From positions 6,324,001 to 6,388,000 of the forward strand of contig OZ005702.1 of the NCBI GenBank assembly GCA_963930775.1: 64,000 nt of DNA. The letters are read 5' to 3'. Shown here piece by piece: positions 13,073 to 24,800 of this stretch. Source of the DNA: Cliona cf. orientalis. Lineage: Eukaryota; Porifera; Demospongiae; Clionaida; Clionaidae. Numbering within the stretch: position 1 is the first letter of the stretch; each line of letters opens with the position of its first letter. The notes under the pieces were generated by a model. The model searched no databases. It was not told where the DNA came from and worked only from the letters and a program-made list of their open reading frames with translations. Made by a program: the position numbers and the translations under genes.

Positions 13073-13292
13073 CCGTATTTCTTCTAAAAATTCGGCCCTT
13101 CTAATTATTCGGCACCCTTTACCGAATGATTGAGTATAGTCTCTAATTTTTCGGCAAAGGTCGTCATGCGTATATGCTATAAACGGGAATGGAATGCGCA
13201 CGCAGACAGAATGATGAATATTAACCTCTAAAAATTCGGCGAATCTAAAGCAATATTATTATTTTCATGCCGAATTTTTAGAAGAAATACGG
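13073..13292. mobile_element. 220-bp mariner-type MITE with perfect 24-bp inverted ends
   Basis: The outer 24 bases at each end (beginning CCGTATTTCTTCTAAAAATT) are exact inverted complements, and TA lies outside both ends, the TSD expected for Tc1/mariner-like elements. A one-ended, degenerate relative begins at about 1744. Confidence 0.85.
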
Positions 13293-14039
13293 TAATTTAA
13301 ATTTAGCCTGCCTCTATTGTCAGAGTCAGTTAGCAGCACGTCTATCTTTATCGCATTCTTAGCTGGTCCTTGCGCTGTTGAGCTGACGACGAGCTCTGTC
13401 TCGCTCTCTCCTCCTTTGGAGTCCGGCGCGGTACAGCTTGATACCAACGGTACGCGGTAGCTCCTAGCTAGCTTACTACATGCAGGCACGAGTGTAAATT
13501 TGCAATTCACTAAATTAGAAAGGCGTATATACGGCGCGTATGCTGACGCAAATGTTTTCATGCGGCCTTTTGAAATATACCGCGCAGCGCTGTACAATGT
13601 CTATGGCGGTTCGCGCGTGACGGACGTACCATACATAATAATAATAATATTATATGGATTGCGAGCGTTCACCTCGTCTATGTGGGGCTCGCTCAGGCTC
13701 GCCCCAATTATGAATTCTCAGTGTGGGATAAAATAGAAATCTAAAGTCTGAGATCTAGATGGGAACAGTGAAATTCTGGGCTCAAGCAAGTATCTGTCTC
13801 AGGATCTCATGTTTTTAGAATCATAAGACCTAATACATTGTAATAGCTACAACAGCTGAATTCTTTTTTTGATTATTCGATCAGTATTAATTTGTTGTTA
13901 TGCCAGTTGTTTTCAGTCACCTACTCTACCATATTATTTAAATATGGGTATAATATATAGTTATTCATTACAAATAATCATTTTTTGGGGGGTATTGAAT
14001 AACATGCAGCTGCAGATGGGAGCTAGAAACTAACATTCC

Positions 14040-15790
14040 AATGGACAAGTTTGTGTTGACCATCTGGTGGATAGCCCACACACACCCATAACAATTATGA
14101 GCATGACATGCTTATCACTAGTTTTCTCATACCATAGTATATATATTGTGGGAAGGAGGTATGCCACATGTGTAGTACAGCAGCTACTAGACAGTATATA
14201 GTATAATATGGGGACTATATTACTTTAATTAGTAGGAAAATTCAACCAGGAAATCGAAGCTGTCAGGGCTTCCTTATAGCCAGCTTGACTGCTGAGGTGG
14301 TGCTGGCTAATTATCCCATGCATGCACTCAACAAGACTGAATTGTGCATGTTTGTAGTACATTGCGGGAAGGAGGTATAGCTAGTAGTGTACATTTGCAA
14401 GGGAATCCCAATGTATGCAAGGTGTGCTATTTTAGTGGACATTCAAATAATGCGTGTCAAATAACACACTTGTTTTAACATACACGTATAGCGTGCTAAA
14501 TTTTAGAGGACATTCAAATAATATGCTACCACATATCAAAATAACACACTTATTTTTACAGTGATGTACGTATGTATACACTTTAGTGGTTATCACTGAT
14601 AATTCAATGAGGAAAAACAACTCTGAGGGCTTCATAATAATATTATTACTAATAATTGTTATTTGTACTTAATAAATGGACTACATTGCCATTCCAACTT
14701 GACTGCTGAGGGGTGCTAGGTGGTCTTAATTCCCTTTAAAACAAAGGAGGCGGACTATAATAATAGTTAGATGTTGGTTCTGCATATTATTCTACGAACT
14801 GCTAATATCTACTACCACAAGATCTGTATACATGTAACCAGGAGTAGATAAGGGTTAGGAGTGGTGAACTACTGTAGTAAACTTAAGTAGTGTTTTGGAG
14901 ACTTGATGTCACTAAACTAAGTGTAGCTACAGTAGCTAGTACTTGGGGCAATTATTGCTGTCACTGTCATAACAAGTACATGGTGCTAGAGCAAATCAAC
15001 AAAATGTTGACAAGATATCATCAGATCCTTTCCTTCACTTGCCATGTCTCATTAAAATCGATAAATCTAACTATTAGGATTACATGTTCTGTTTTAGCCG
15101 AAGGCTATTCATGCATTCCCCTGTATATATATGTACAGAAATTAAGTGCTAATTGAGTCTCCAGTGTCTGAAGCAGTTAGCTACATGCTAATGTGGTCTG
15201 CCCACAAAGTTATGATTACACAATTCAGTCATGATCATCATTGCTGAGTGAATGCATGGGGTAATTAGCCAGCACCCCCCTCAGTAGTCTAGTTGGCTGT
15301 AAGGAGGTATGTTTCCTCTTTTAAGAAGCCCAATTGGTTTTCCTGGTTGAATTTTCTGTGATAACCACTAATTAAAAGTATAGTCCCCTTACTATACTTC
15401 ATATACCATAAATCTGGAAACTTTTGTTGTAAAAATATTTTTGTAGTCAATGGTACGTACGTGGCTATGAAAATTTAATCTTACGAAAATTAGCACGCAC
15501 TATTAACGCTAATGCAGTAAGGGGTTATTCCTACGAAATTTTTTTACACGAAAATTTATCATACGAAAGTTTCTTTACACGAAAATTTCCAGATCTACTG
15601 TATTATACTACTGTCTAGTAGCTACCAATTGGAATCTGTATTACATAATATTATGTTGTATACCATTTCCCACAATATACTATGGTATGAGAAAATTAAT
15701 GATAAGCATGTCATGCTCATAATTCTTATCAGTGCATGTGGGCTATCCACCAGAATAATTACTGATGGTCACCACAATCAGACACAACTT
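14040..15790. mobile_element. Non-autonomous element with long inverted arms (~1.75 kb)
   Basis: The left arm at about 14040-14300 (gtggatagcccacac, gagcatgacatgcttatca, taccatagtatatat, aattcaaccaggaaa) is matched in inverted order by the right arm at about 15340-15790 (cctggttgaattttctg, ccacaatatactatggtat, gataagcatgtcatgctca, gtgggctatccacc). The arms enclose about 1 kb without a recognisable gene. Exact termini and TSD were not resolved. Confidence 0.65.
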
Positions 15791-16403
15791 GTGAAATCAA
15801 GTTTCTGAAAGGGGTAGTATGCAGTTCAACACTCCCATCCCTTCATCCACTCCTGATGTAACTGCATGATCAGTATAAGCAACATGATGTTAATAAATTG
15901 GTAAGGACAAGACGTATATTATATTATATATAGATCAATAAATCTTAGAACACTGTCGGATTTTCAAAATAGCCAGTAACAAACAAGCCCCACCTATTCT
16001 GTTTGCTGTTATACTATTATAGCACCTCGAGCAGTCTTCTGCCAGCCAGTAGCTGTCATATGCTTGCCAAATGACCATCAATGATAGGAAACTTTTACCA
16101 CCTCCATACTTTGACACTGGATTACTAATAATTTATTTAGAAATACAAACATAATCATGTATGCATGATTTCCCAATAATTAATTGCCTAGAGGAAGAGG
16201 GACTGTTTTAGTGGTTTGTTGGATGTTTCAAGTATTATTATAGTGTCATGTGGTTTATTGGGAACCAGGAAGACCCTCAAGCCCATTCTTGCATGGGTGT
16301 GTGCTTGTAGGTATATACTTGTAATTAACCTCATCAGAGTATTCCCTAGATACCTTCAATTTGGCACCATACATGGCCAATCTATAATCCCTTATGGAGG
16401 AGG

Positions 16404-16791
16404 CATAGGCGTCATTTTGGGGGGGCCTGAGGGGGCACAGGCCCCCTCACTTTGCTTCAGTAATAATTATTGCTCTTTACTATAAAAATGATATGTATCG
16501 TGGTAATAATAATTATTACGAGATTCATGTGTACAAATAGCCATGTTCAGAACCGAAAGCATATTAAATATCACAAGATCTGAGTGTATAAATGCTTTTT
16601 AATCAATGTTCTGAATGTACCAGAATAGATATCAGATTCTGGGTACGTAAATATTTACAATTTCCCAAAAGTATGGGTAATTATTTATTTTAGTCTGGGT
16701 ATTCACAATTTCCCAAAGGTATTTTTTTTATGTCCATCTGTCAGATGGAACTCTGTGACCCCCCACTTGTGTTATCCAACTGACGCCTATG
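16404..16791 (-). mobile_element. 388-bp hAT-type MITE, inverted copy, 8-bp TSD GGAGGAGG
   Basis: Inverted near-identical copy of the element at 11608-12006, with the same CATAGGCGTCA termini and perfect flanking GGAGGAGG duplications. High similarity between the two copies suggests recent insertion. Confidence 0.9.
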
Positions 16792-18247
16792 GGAGGAGGG
16801 ATAGCCTTCCCTTTGCATACCACTCTGAGACTGCTCTCTTAATTTATTTGCCACTCATGCAAAAAATTATTATTTTTAGTTACTGAGTTTCATGGGGAGA
16901 GGTATTAACTTTTACATCACATCTCTGCAGTCTGTTATTTGCACAATAATTATAATGCTGCATACAATTGAAGTTGAGACAAGGATACAATGTTTCCATG
17001 GCAACCTGATCACCATGCCATATGTGCTAATAATGTCATGGGTTGCTATGACTATTATGGTATAGCACCCAGTCACATCTCATACACAATCTTGGGACTT
17101 CTGAATCAGTGATTTAATTGTTAACTTTAGTGGGGCTCCATCCTCAGGCAATAATTAAATCACTGATCTCATTATACTACATGTACCTGACCTGTATCCT
17201 TGAACCTGAATTCATGAAAGCACCCTAGGAACTCCTTGTTCCCACAAACCAGTCTCTATACTATTAGTCGATCCCATAGCATTTCCTCCTGGTAACTATA
17301 ACCTTTGGTATTGTGACTACATTGATGGAGACCTAGCTTGTTTGGTAGGTAGAATTTCATTTTTAGGGTAATCTTAGTTATTGCCTGTATATGGGCTTCT
17401 TTTATTGCTTTCTGATTTAGTTGAGATGGTGACTATAACCTTTGGTATTGTGACTACATTGATGGAGACCTTGTTTTGTTGGTAGAATTTCATTTTTAGG
17501 GTAGTCTTAGTTATTGCCTGTATATAGTACTGTCTAATATTACTGGTATTACCATAATCATGGAACACCCCCTAGTTTTAATTGCTTAGGAGGAAAAGGG
17601 ACTTTTAGTGGTTTGTTAGGAAATAGGAATTTAAAAAGGCTTAAACTGATACTGCATGGCTTTATGTGGGCATGAACTTGTGGGGTAGTACCCATGGAGT
17701 GTTACCTCATGCATGCTATCTTACTACATGATTCTTTTTCCCTATAATATAGTCACTTTTGGCACCAATCACTCCATCTGGTGCCTTTTGATCTTTCAGC
17801 TAGTCCTAGCTGGTAATAATATTATCAGTATGATTGGTTGAAGTCTGTCCTTATAATATTATTACTGCAAGGATTAATATGTTACAGTAATATTATAATT
17901 AATAGTTGAAGAGTATGTCAGTTTTCTTAATGGAAAAGATTAACAATAGTTATAATGTAATGGTGCATGCATGGTATATTGTGGGAAGGAGGTATATATA
18001 GCTACTTCTTTAGGCATGAAAGCGAAGACTACTGGGCATGAGGATTAGATTTAGTCCTGAGGCATGAGATTCATGCTATATTATGGGATTGGACAGGTAG
18101 GTATGCATCCTCAATGACTTCAGACCACACCACATATAGCAGCCAAAATGCACACAACTCCTTCACAGTTACTGTACACCCTCACTCAACAGCTCACCTC
18201 ATTTTCATGTGTGGGTGGAGCAAAAAACCTCCTGGTACAACCCCATG

Positions 18248-18720
18248 CAGTGGCGTAGGAAGATGTTTTTGAGCAGGGGGGCTGAAGTAAGCAGGTGAAG
18301 ACTCGCTTTACGCGCGCGTAGCGCGCGAAAGCTAGGGGGGTCTGGGGGCATGCTCCCCCAGGAAAATTTTGGAGTTTTAGACCTGAGAGCTTTTCTAGTG
18401 CATTTTCGAGGACATTCTGGACTCTTAGCTTGTCACATGTGAACACAAATCAGTAGTGACTACTGATCTGTGTTCACATGTGACAATTATTGATATCTAC
18501 ACACCGTGGGGCTAAGATACACCACAATCATGAATAACTCAACCCTGATTGTGGCAACAGATGAAAAAGAAAAGTGCAAACCTCAGAGGGTGAGCCCCAC
18601 CCCCTGGCTTGTACAGCAGTCTAAAAATCAGAGGGGCTCTGCCCCCCCCCCCCCCCCCAATCTTATGACTGGGGGGGGCAATTGCCCCTCCCCCCAGCCC
18701 CCCTGGTTCTTACGCCAGTG
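18248..18720. mobile_element. 473-bp MITE, CAGTGGCGTAGG-type ends, 5-bp TSD CCATG
   Basis: The left end CAGTGGCGTAGGAA and the right end TTCTTACGCCAGTG are inverted repeats with two mismatches, and CCATG flanks both ends. G/C-rich subterminal blocks and a central perfect palindrome (18430-18486) are inside. Confidence 0.8.
18430..18486. repeat. Near-perfect palindrome (stem ~27 bp)
   Basis: The stretch starting TTGTCACATGTGAACACA is followed, after a central AGTAGTGACTACT, by its inverse TGTGTTCACATGTGACAA. Only about one position in the arms mismatches. It lies in the middle of the MITE at 18248-18720. Confidence 0.9.
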
Positions 18721-19073
18721 CCATGTTCACATTGGTGTAGTCTGCCTCGTAAAGTTGACTTTCTGTCGCACCCGCTGATTCTGCATCCAGGTCAAAGGTC
18801 ATACCAGGCCAGAGACATGTACATCCACCTAGCTATCAGGTGCTTCTTCGTATAACCTTCCATGTGATTATGTAATCTTTAATAATATTATACTCATATA
18901 ACAATCAAATATAATGTAAAACTCTAGCTACATAATATTATTATACATATGCATACATAGCCATTGTAGTAGCTTATAGTCTGATGCATGATTTTAAATT
19001 ATTGCATTTCAGTGTTAAATACTAATAAGATATAATATAGTTATGCATAGCATACAAAAATCGTTTATCCTTA

Positions 19074-20891
19074 TTAAATGTGTTTGTACATACTACCAAA
19101 TTGCTTCTCGTTGTAACTTTGTTCCTTAACACTCACTGTACATTCCTGAAACTCTGGGTCTTCACGGCTAGCGAGAAATGCTAAATCTTGGTCATAATCT
19201 TCCATAATATTATCATTGTTTCTAAGTTGTTGGTATGAGTGTAGCAACCTTTTGCAACACGGCAGCTTTGCTAATTTCCTGTTCATCCTGTAAATGGCTA
19301 TTCCAATCAGTCCGAGCAATGGAATTGCTGAAAATATGCCGCCAATGGCAGAGAAAAACACAACAAAACGTTTCTCGAATTCTCCACTTAGCTGACTCAA
19401 TATGTGGGATAATATTGCCACATTGGCCAAGATAAGAGTATCAATAATGGTCATATATTTCCTTTTGTATGGCTGAGTCAGAGCTATGAGAGTGCTAATG
19501 GCAGTGTAGATGAACACAAGTAGGCTGAAGCTTATGCTAGCTGGTATTTGATTAATCGTCACCAAAGAAACCAACAATCTGAGAAAGAAGTATATGGATA
19601 CAAGGCTTCTCATGTCCCTTCCACCTTCAGTCTTGTCTCTGTAGCAACTGTAGAATTTTTGCACAAAGATGTTTATGGCAGTGATTGTGCGGCTTCTTAG
19701 AGGACTCTTAAATAGTAGATTCCTAAATGATCTTATGGGATAGAAGACTAAGATCAGGGGTACTGGAAGTACTGCAAGTAGAAAGATGAGTATTGCTGAA
19801 ACTGCAAATGGAAGATGTTCCTTACTGAAAAATATCATACCAGGATCTGAATACACGTGAAATGTTTCTTGTAATGACATGTTTATGAGATTAAGTGATA
19901 TTCCATAGGACAATGTTCTTAGACTTGCAAACACAAATTTTGCATAAGAGAGTAAAAAGAAAGTGGCAAAACCATTGATCATTGTATTTGTAGCATCTTG
20001 ATCAACATTAAGGTATCTACAATTACAGAGAATCTGCTTTAATCTATTCCACAGCCAAACTACTGGTTTGAAGTTTCGTGAATACAAGTGAATTATCATC
20101 CATGACATGACAATCAAGAACAAAGGATAGATGGCTGAAATGAAGTAGAGAAAATTAATATGAACTGGCTTAATCCGAGAAGAAACACAAAATGGAGGAA
20201 TAACGTTGCGGAAGAAATCCAAGTTCCAAATACCATAGAAAGATACCAGAATGTTAAGAAACTTATAAATCATAGTTGAATTAAACACAATTTTATTACT
20301 AACTATAGTGGAGAATGTAGAAACGGCAATCTGACTGTAAAAGACAAAGGCCACCATGGGGGCTGAAGTAAGATTTATGTGGAATAACATGACAATGAAA
20401 TAAAATATAGTAATTGGAACAAATTCTATGAATAAATAGAGAGGTATTCCATACCACACACCAGTGCAATTGGTGCAAATTAATGTGATAGAAAACACTG
20501 GAAGACCAAAGCCATCATCACACTGACCACACATTGGACCTTGTCTGTTCATTGGTCCACACATGTAGTCATTGAGATCTGAAATGTTATTTGGAAGTCT
20601 GATGTAGTTATCTGTGGTCACATTAAGGCTATCAACTTCAACATTTGTGCAAACACCGACATGAAATCCATTTCCTTCTTCATACGTCATGCAATAGCCA
20701 AGCTTTAACAGAGCACTTTTCTCAGTGCATTTTACAATATGGTCAGTCCTTGGACTGCTATAGCACTCACATGAGTTTGTTGCTGTGTTGTAGAAGAACC
20801 AAGGAGGACACTTGATCTGATCATCTTGAGTGCCTTGTCTTGCATAGCATGTACAGCACGCTAAACTAAACAACAAAATACTTAATATCAT
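19074..20891 (-). CDS. Intronless secreted/polytopic membrane protein (membrane module of PMP-repeat receptor type)
   Basis: A single open frame of 605 residues. Residues 1-17 are a clear signal peptide (MILSILLFSLACCTCYA). A Cys-rich ectodomain of about 125 residues follows, with CMTYEEGNG and MCGPMNRQGPMCGQCDDGFG. About nine hydrophobic segments come next (roughly residues 146-175, 180-200, 210-235, 247-270, 303-328, 364-390, 432-475, 480-500, 512-540), then a polar C-terminal tail of about 65 residues. My recollection is that similar modules follow PMP-like repeats in large sponge membrane proteins; here the module stands alone. Orientation and ligand are unknown. A homologous fragment lies at 56966-57075. 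No start nearer the signal peptide is available, so the start is secure. Confidence 0.85.
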   Translation of the reverse strand: MILSILLFSLACCTCYARQGTQDDQIKCPPWFFYNTATNSCECYSSPRTDHIVKCTEKSALLKLGYCMTYEEGNGFHVGVCTNVEVDSLNVTTDNYIRLPNNISDLNDYMCGPMNRQGPMCGQCDDGFGLPVFSITLICTNCTGVWYGIPLYLFIEFVPITIFYFIVMLFHINLTSAPMVAFVFYSQIAVSTFSTIVSNKIVFNSTMIYKFLNILVSFYGIWNLDFFRNVIPPFCVSSRIKPVHINFLYFISAIYPLFLIVMSWMIIHLYSRNFKPVVWLWNRLKQILCNCRYLNVDQDATNTMINGFATFFLLSYAKFVFASLRTLSYGISLNLINMSLQETFHVYSDPGMIFFSKEHLPFAVSAILIFLLAVLPVPLILVFYPIRSFRNLLFKSPLRSRTITAINIFVQKFYSCYRDKTEGGRDMRSLVSIYFFLRLLVSLVTINQIPASISFSLLVFIYTAISTLIALTQPYKRKYMTIIDTLILANVAILSHILSQLSGEFEKRFVVFFSAIGGIFSAIPLLGLIGIAIYRMNRKLAKLPCCKRLLHSYQQLRNNDNIMEDYDQDLAFLASREDPEFQECTVSVKEQSYNEKQFGSMYKHI

Positions 20892-21859
20892 TTTGTAGCT
20901 ATCTGCTTTCAGCTGAAACTGTTCGTCTGTTGTAGCTGAATAGATTCATGCACTATAAATTGATACTTGTAGATTGGATGTTTTCATTTCATTAATATAT
21001 AGTCACTCTTTTGGTATGCATTTGCAACGAAGAATGTCATTTACTACCGATTCACTACAAGAAAGAGGAACTATCTATGCATAATAATTATGTATAATTT
21101 TTTGTTTGTACATGTAGTATATTACAGTAGCTTGTTGCATGTACATGTATGGAGTAATGTACTGTAGCTACATGTAGCTAATCTGCTCTGTTTGTACCTA
21201 TACACACATACCTTGTAGCTACTCACTACCAGCTACATAATTTTGTTGAAAGCAAACTAATTGGGCATAAAAATTGAAGTCTGCAAATGGTCCCTTTTCT
21301 CATACCAGGTCACATAATATAATAATGTACATACTTGATAGTATGTATTTCATGACGTTCTACATGTTCTTGAGACGTAGGGTACACTGTACTGATAATA
21401 ATACATATTATTATTATTGTGTGATCCTTATACAAATGCATGACTATTACGACTGTTGCTATGGTAACTGCACACAATACTACGGTCAAGCATCTTGTGT
21501 GAGGATCACATGACATTTTATTGCTTGCAGTACATACTATAATAATATTCGAAAATCCAGCTCTGAGTCTCATAGCGAAGCGGAACATAGCTATTAAAAC
21601 TACGCATGCTCAGTTAAGGTAAAATTCCCCTCAAGTTCAAAGAGATTGCTTTGTGTAGCAGATAATGAAAGTTTTTTTATTCCTCTTGGGAATCACTGAA
21701 TGCATACAAAAACAATCATCGTAAAACTTCCAAATATGGTCATGTTGCTGAATCGGCATAATATAAACAGTTATGGTGTGATGTATTCACCTATATTGCT
21801 TCAATGATATGAAAGTATAATACTTATTACAGTGCATCCACTGCTAGCTATAGCTAAAG
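20892..21859. other. Divergent intergenic region
   Basis: Separates the minus-strand membrane-protein gene from the plus-strand NLR-like gene, so it should hold both promoters. No TATA box is convincing. It is AT-rich with short gtagctacatg-type repeats (21110-21240). Short ORFs on both strands overlap each other and look like chance frames. Confidence 0.5.
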
Positions 21860-24800
21860 ATGGCATGTAATCCATCACCTGAAGTCAAATCAATCTTGAT
21901 TCGAACTCCTGATCTTATGACAGCGTTGTCAAATGAACCACTGGGCGTGGCAGGGATACTTCTGAGCAAAGGATTGATTTCTGGAGAGATTATGTCGAAG
22001 ATGTTAATTGTCTCATATACTCCAGCTGAGAAAGCAACCATTCTGATTGAAGCAGTGAGAAACAGAATTGACATATTTCCAGCACAATTTTCAGAATTTC
22101 TTGAGATTCTGTCAACACAGATTTGTGCTAAAGAGGTTGCGGAGAGACTACGGTCTACTTTCCAAAGTGAGTTTAATTATTACTATGATAGACAGGGCTA
22201 GTTTTGTGCTCTTTATGAAACCCATCTGGCACAAGAATTAAAATGGGGCGATTTTTCCCTCCTGAAATGGTTCCCCTGGCCCACATCATAGCCTCGTCCC
22301 CAGGCTATCAAGCGTGCAACATTGAAACGTAGAAGTGGCCTGGAGATGAGGCTACCCATATCATACAATGATTAACCACAGAGAATGTAAACCTAAGTGA
22401 ACATCTATTCGTAGCTCTAATCCCACTCCCCCAACCCCAAGGGGTCTGCTCCAGTCCCCATAATCTACAATCTTGAGTCTCTTCATGAGCACACTGGGCC
22501 AGTGTATACAGAGTGGGAGCGACATGTAGCTAAATTAAATGTTGTAGCTATGTATGCTGATCAGATTTATTAAATAGAAAGCACAGAAAAGTAGTAGCTA
22601 CCCAATAGCTTTACTTTTGCGTATCACAGTAGCTGTGATATAGCTTGAATAGAAATTACATGGCATGGTTAAAACCACAATGAATAGATGTCTTAGAAAC
22701 ATGTAGGAGGTTTGGAATGGACCTTCTTGGCCACTGTAACATGATAGCTAAATCTCTACCATATAATAATATACCATAGGCGTAGGAACCATGGGGGCTG
22801 ATCGCGAGGGGGCTGGTGCCCCCCTTTTTTAGGAGTATGCCTTAAGCTTATTACTTTATGCCTTATGCTTGTTTGATATTTTCTTTCTGAGTCCCTTTGC
22901 AAAACCATGTTCCTAAGCTTATGTATACGATGTTATTGTTTCACTGAAAATGAAAGGACATAGACTAATACACAACACTTACGTCATGTATATTATACAG
23001 CACTGTAGTACTCATCAGTGCCACAAGAGATTATATTAATAGTGTACTATACAAGCACAGCAGTGATTATCTATAGATAAAATCAATATTATTTGTCAAT
23101 ATTATGTTATATCCCACGCTTTCAATGTTACACGCAGAAAGGGGGAAGGCCAGGGGATGAGGCTAAATACATTATAGTTGCTGGATCACATCCACACATA
23201 TTGATTTTATCAACACTCTTGATTTATCTATAGATACTGCTGTGCTTGTATAGTGCATATATACAAGAAGTTATCTCACAGATGTATATGGTTGTTGAAT
23301 GAATAACTGTTTACCTCTTGTGGCATGAGTATTACAGTGAGCTGTATACACATGCATGATGTAAGCATTGTATATTTTAGGCCTGGGGATGAGGCTATAT
23401 ATATGCATGCTACAGCTCTGTGTGAATTAAATCATCGTGTCATGAAATTGTGCGATCTACAGTATACAGTGTGCAAAATACAATGCAGCAAGCCAATCCC
23501 ATCAGGTGGCTGATTGTCACTCTCAATCAGTGTTTTCACCTGTCCCAACGATTGAGAATCTTTTGGCACTGCCAACGAAGGCTTAGGATAGCAGTAGGTT
23601 GTGACAAAACCAGTTAGCTAGCTACAAACTTTAATATTCTTAGTGTTGACCTTTTTTAAGAGTTTTCCCTGTATATAAAGCTATGTATGCACTAACAGTG
23701 ATTGTTGCACATTATGTCATAGTACTAAAAAGTGTCAGAATTCTTTTTATGCTGACTATATAATTATGATAATAATTGCAGGTATAAGGTCGCCTATAAT
23801 ACCACATGACCAGAAACACTCCATGGTTACTGACACTAGTGATGAAATTGATATTTTCGAGAGCCAATTTAGCAACATTCAGGAGAAAATTCTTACTGAA
23901 CTGGTTAGCGACAAAAGTATCGACACCTCAAGATTACTTAATGCTCTAACATCATTACCACTTAAGTATAGGAATGAATATGAAAAGACTATTCAATCAA
24001 AGTTACCAACTCTTTCTCATCATCAAAGTATAACCGAACTATTTTGTGTTCTAGTCAATCCCATGGTATCATTCTTAGATTATGGATTACTTGACCATAT
24101 TATAGCAAAATTTGGTAGTGCTAGCTTGAAACAAATGATGCAGGCCTATGGTAGTGACATGAGAGACTTCATGCGGCGGACAACCTTGAAACAATTAATA
24201 GAATTAAATTATTTTCCTGGTCAGGCTGAAGTCCCACAGAAGTTTTCCATTTTCCAAGCCAAAATTGACAGGGATGCCAGTGAATGCACTTTGGAGCACA
24301 TCAATGTTATTAGACGAAGGTATTGCTGTGAAGTTAAACTGTCTGAGATTATCTTTCACCTGGTGGCTGTTATGGAATCAAACTCCTTCATTGTTCGGTG
24401 GCTTGTACCATCAGCACTAGTTTCTGACATCATGAAATCTTTTAGAAATATAGGGCCTAGCTTCTATCGGACAAATAAAATCACCTCTGTTACTCTAGAT
24501 TCAATGTGGATATTCCTAAGTCAGATTGAGTCTGACAAAATGTGGTCACGAGTGCGTATGAATGATGTGAAATTTAAAGATCAGTTCCACACAATGTACA
24601 AGCAAATAGTGTATGAACTCAAAATGCAAGAGGAATCAAAGCAGAAATTGTCACTCTATTTGATGGAGCAGCACCCAAAGCTTCAAAAGCAAGTAAGCGA
24701 TTGTTTAAGTCGGACGTTTTTGAAACAAAAATTTCCTGAATCCCTTGTAGATTTTAGAATCCTTGCGACTATTATCGAAAGGTTTGGTAGTATCTGTCTA

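Larger units (their letters stand above)
13293..18900. other. Gene-poor, repeat-rich intergenic region
   Basis: No coding region is convincing on either strand. Apart from the elements listed separately, it holds repeated short motifs such as gtgggaaggaggtat (near 14150, 14370, 17980) and acgaaaatt-type repeats at 15480-15590. A ~100-bp tandem duplication starts at about 17287 and again at about 17430 (tataacctttggtattgtga in both). Confidence 0.6.

Noticed and set aside
19235-19435. Plus-strand ORF opposite the 605-aa gene
   Set aside because: Shadow frame of a strongly coding minus-strand gene.
22778-22850. Complete MITE starting cataggcgtaggaac
   Set aside because: Only one end is recognisable; no inverse end or TSD was found downstream, so it is a solo end.
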